Source of the DNA: Neobacillus niacini
GTDB taxonomy: Bacteria; Bacillota; Bacilli; Bacillales; Cytobacillaceae
Assembly: GCF_000759675.1 (NCBI RefSeq)
Contig: NZ_BAWM01000009.1
Location: 1 to 64,000, forward strand
Reading direction: 5' to 3'
Length of the DNA: 64,000 bases
How positions within the stretch are numbered: the first letter of the stretch is position 1; each line of letters starts with the position of its first letter. This document shows positions 61,688 through 64,000 of the stretch, in pieces. Under the pieces are notes generated by a model. That model searched no databases and was not told where the DNA came from. It saw only the letters and a program-made list of their open reading frames with translations. The position numbers and the translations under genes were made by a program.

Positions 61688-62313
61688 TTAAATCCCTTCA
61701 ATCACAAAAGTTGTTACTCCAACAGTCGAAATAGCCAAGCATGAATAAAGGAAACTATCTAATTCCAGTACTGTAAAACCTACTAAAACAATAAGTCCAT
61801 CATGGAAAATAATGACAAGTGCTAAATTTAAGGAAAACTCCAGAAATGATTTTGGCAATTAGGCCCGTTCCACCCGTGCTCGTCTTATATCGGAGCATTA
61901 AACCAATACCCGTTCCAATGATGTCTCCTCCTACTAATACTGCCAAGGTGGGATACGAAGAATTGATTACGTAAGGGTGCAAGCAAATCGATAAACAAAG
62001 AAGAGATTAACAACCCTTGTAAACTGCTAAAAAAATAGCCTCTTTCATTCAATGAAGCGAAAATACAGATCGGGACGCTCAAAGGTACCATGGTCATTCC
62101 TGTCTGAAAATGAAAGAAATAATGAAGTATTAATGCAATACCCAGGATTCCCCCATCAATTAAATGATTAGGCACGAGAAACCCATTTACCCCAATTCCT
62201 AATAGTAAGCTGCCAATAATCGTAGCCATTAATTTCTGAAAAATAACAATCACCTTGTCCAGTCTTTTTATTCTATACATATTCACCATCTTAAAATTAA
62301 GAATAAGGGACAA
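61688..62313 (-). pseudogene. YitT family membrane protein, two frameshifts
   Basis: Three successive frames complete a YitT-type protein. The first covers IIGSLLLGIGVNGFLVPNHL, 'IDGGILGIALILHYFFHFQTG' and YFFSSLQGLLISSLFIDLL. The second covers LHPYVINSSYPTLAVLVGGD, IIGTGIGLMLRYKTSTGGTG. The third covers LNLALVIIFHDGLIVLVGFT and ends STVGVTTFVIEGI and stop. Shifts lie near 61978 and 61815. The C-terminal DUF2179 domain of full-length YitT proteins is missing. Each frame keeps conserved family motifs, so decay is recent, or the shifts are sequencing errors. Confidence 0.75.
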
Positions 62314-62452
62314 ATGCTATTTCCCTGCATTTATTTATTATGGAACTGTCACTAGAAAAGTTTAGAAAACTTTTACATAAATGTAAAAGTTCCGAAAAAC
62401 AGATGTAATAAAATAAATTCGAACATCAAGAACATACAACAAGGAGGACAGC

Positions 62453-64000
62453 ATGATAAGAAAATGGAGAAAACAGCTTGTAGTTTGGATGATAACAACA
62501 TCATTGGTACTTATTAACTTCGAGATATTTTTCCCAAAAATGGGAGAAACGTCATCTAAAGATGATGTAGGTTATAAACTTAAAAGTGAAGTAGTTGAAG
62601 AGTATTGGATTACTCAATCGAAGCCGAATATTGATTTTACAAAGGTACCTATTTTTCTTGTAACTGAAATCGTACCTGACAGCACCAACACTGGAGGTGC
62701 AGATGGCTATGAGTTTATTGAAGTCTATAACAATACCGATACAAGTATCAATTTTAAAGATTATAAGCTTATGTATCGAAATGGAGCACAATTAACAACA
62801 GACGTTATTTGGCCTTCCGTACCAGATGAGTTGTTTATTAAATCGAAGGATACGCTGGTTTTCTGGATCATTAACGATAAAAATGGAGAAAAAACAGTAG
62901 AAGACTTCAATAAAAACTATGGAACCAGTTTAGTGGAGAACCAAAATATTGTCCGGGTCTACAACGCTAGCATGGCAAACACTGGTATGCATGGACTTGT
63001 AGTAGCCGATAACACAAAAAAAGAGATATCTGTATCGTATTATAATGATCAAGAAGGCGGAGACGACACAAAACGGAACAAAGGCATTCTATTCCAATTT
63101 CCCCAAAACAGCTCAACCATTTCATCAAAAGTTAGTGCCGGAGTGAAAAATGGTACTCCCGGAAAGATAGAAGCTTATCAAGTCCCCACCCAGCCGGTGC
63201 ATATTGAAGAAGATCATGGAAAACCAACCATTGAAAATCTAACCACACAAACAGAAGTGAATGAAACAGAGAATATTAAGCTCACTGTAGATGCGGAGGA
63301 CGACAAAGCGTTAAAAACAGTTAGTGTCTCCTACAAGATCAGTGGTGCAAGCGACTACAAAAGTGTGATTTTACAGCAGGACTACAACACCATGTTTTTT
63401 AATTATACGGTTTACTCACCAGAAATTATAGGAAAAGAATTCATTGAATATTTCTTTGTAGTATCAGACGGAAAAAATGAAACAAAAAGTAACACGTACA
63501 AAGTAAAGATAACCAATGAACGAAATAAGGATAGTCTTCGTGTAAATGTAATAGATAACCAAATTCTATCTAGAAAGGCAGTCATAAAAGGAACCTCTAA
63601 AGATGAACCAGCTGACCTTATCAAATTGCAAATTAATGCCCGGAGGGTTGTCGAAAAAACATACAATACAATTGAAAACACTGCTTATCTCGCATTTGAA
63701 GTTAGCAACGTAGATATGTTTTTTCAAAATGCAGTGACGATTGGAGATGAAGTACTTCATATTTTTGACACCTGGATTTTAGATTGGCAAACCATCACCG
63801 TTCCAATCCAACCTGACCGTTTGAAAGTCGGGGACAATATGTTTACCATTCGCACTGGCAATAAAGCATCTCCGTTTGATTTGAATTCGGTTGAAAATCG
63901 TGATGATTATCTATTGCGAAACGTTCGTTTAGTATTAGGAGATGGCACGATTATTACGGATTCTTCCTTCAGCAACCCCAACAAAATAATGTCCATGAAG
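62453..64000 (+). CDS. lamin-tail-domain surface protein, partial (runs off the window)
   Basis: 516 codons are open to the window end. ATG 62453 follows AAGGAGGAC. An N-terminal hydrophobic segment (QLVVWMITTSLVLINFEIFF) should be a signal or anchor. Residues about 65-200 match a lamin-tail domain: FLVTEIVPDSTNTGGADGYE, FIEVYNNTDTSINFKDYKL, 'LFIKSKDTLVFWIIND'. Then come Ig-like bacterial domains with 'LTVDAEDDKALKTVSVSYK' and EFIEYFFVVSDGKNETKSN. In Bacillus such proteins often end in a metallophosphoesterase domain; that part, if present, lies outside. A secreted or surface phosphodiesterase is the best guess. Confidence 0.8.
   Translation, partial: MIRKWRKQLVVWMITTSLVLINFEIFFPKMGETSSKDDVGYKLKSEVVEEYWITQSKPNIDFTKVPIFLVTEIVPDSTNTGGADGYEFIEVYNNTDTSINFKDYKLMYRNGAQLTTDVIWPSVPDELFIKSKDTLVFWIINDKNGEKTVEDFNKNYGTSLVENQNIVRVYNASMANTGMHGLVVADNTKKEISVSYYNDQEGGDDTKRNKGILFQFPQNSSTISSKVSAGVKNGTPGKIEAYQVPTQPVHIEEDHGKPTIENLTTQTEVNETENIKLTVDAEDDKALKTVSVSYKISGASDYKSVILQQDYNTMFFNYTVYSPEIIGKEFIEYFFVVSDGKNETKSNTYKVKITNERNKDSLRVNVIDNQILSRKAVIKGTSKDEPADLIKLQINARRVVEKTYNTIENTAYLAFEVSNVDMFFQNAVTIGDEVLHIFDTWILDWQTITVPIQPDRLKVGDNMFTIRTGNKASPFDLNSVENRDDYLLRNVRLVLGDGTIITDSSFSNPNKIMSMK

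Overview
The window looks like a chromosomal segment of an aerobic, endospore-forming, low-GC Gram-positive bacterium of the Bacillaceae. The reasons are AT-rich DNA, strong AGGAGG-type ribosome sites, frequent TTG/GTG starts, an SscA/YjcZ-type spore peptide, a small SASP-like protein, CBO0543 proteins, a split two-gene glycine dehydrogenase (gcvPA/gcvPB), a glycine riboswitch, a guanidine-I riboswitch with an SMR pair, and several GC-rich intergenic repeats of a kind common in Bacillus genomes. No rRNA, tRNA or CRISPR array was seen. The species cannot be named from the sequence.

Layout. (1) 1-2.6 kb is a gene graveyard: a frameshifted phage terminase small subunit, the 3' end of an RNA methyltransferase, the 3' end of a type I restriction HsdR, and a truncated IS1182-type transposase fused to foreign sequence. 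(2) 2.8-11.7 kb is a sugar-like catabolic island: three Gfo/Idh/MocA oxidoreductases, a TIM-barrel isomerase/epimerase, a CUT1 ABC importer with lipoprotein receptor, and a GntR/LacI-type regulator with a palindromic operator candidate. (3) 11.8-17.1 kb holds a three-subunit molybdenum hydroxylase of the xanthine dehydrogenase/Puc type with XdhC and MocA maturation proteins. (4) 17.5-20.8 kb holds a sodium:alanine/glycine symporter, a YrdB-type membrane protein and a Cof phosphatase. (5) 20.8-31.0 kb is a one-carbon operon under a tandem glycine riboswitch: glyA-gcvT-gcvH-gcvPA-gcvPB-lipA-IscA-like-lpdA-purU. It encodes every protein of glycine cleavage plus lipoylation and release of the one-carbon unit as formate. 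(6) 31-33.4 kb has small genes, a permease remnant and an SGNH hydrolase. (7) 33.8-41.9 kb is an unusual operon joining a glucose-family PTS permease, a PepV-like dipeptidase, an FSA-like aldolase, an iron alcohol dehydrogenase, a ribulose-phosphate-epimerase-like enzyme and a tryptophanase-like lyase, with a YheO-type regulator. A transporter-amidohydrolase pair diverges from it. (8) 46.88-53.14 kb is a 6.25-kb Tn3-family element with 38-bp terminal inverted repeats and a 5-bp target duplication. It is inserted in the loop of a terminator hairpin, carries a two-component system plus an antimicrobial-peptide-type ABC transporter and a YxeA protein, and retains only a deleted tnpA. (9) 53.3-64 kb holds HAD, DegV and GNAT genes, an SscA-like peptide, the guanidine exporter with its riboswitch, nitroreductase, NUDIX, amidase, PP2C, a duplicated-domain hypothetical protein, a broken YitT gene, and the start of a large lamin-tail-domain surface protein that runs off the window.

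The two most interesting objects are the intact-ended but transposase-dead Tn3 unit carrying a peptide-sensing module, and the PTS/tryptophanase-like/aldolase operon, whose combination of enzymes suggests catabolism of a sugar joined to an aromatic or sulfur amino acid. That substrate is inference only. All database placements are from recognition of motifs by eye; no searches were run.
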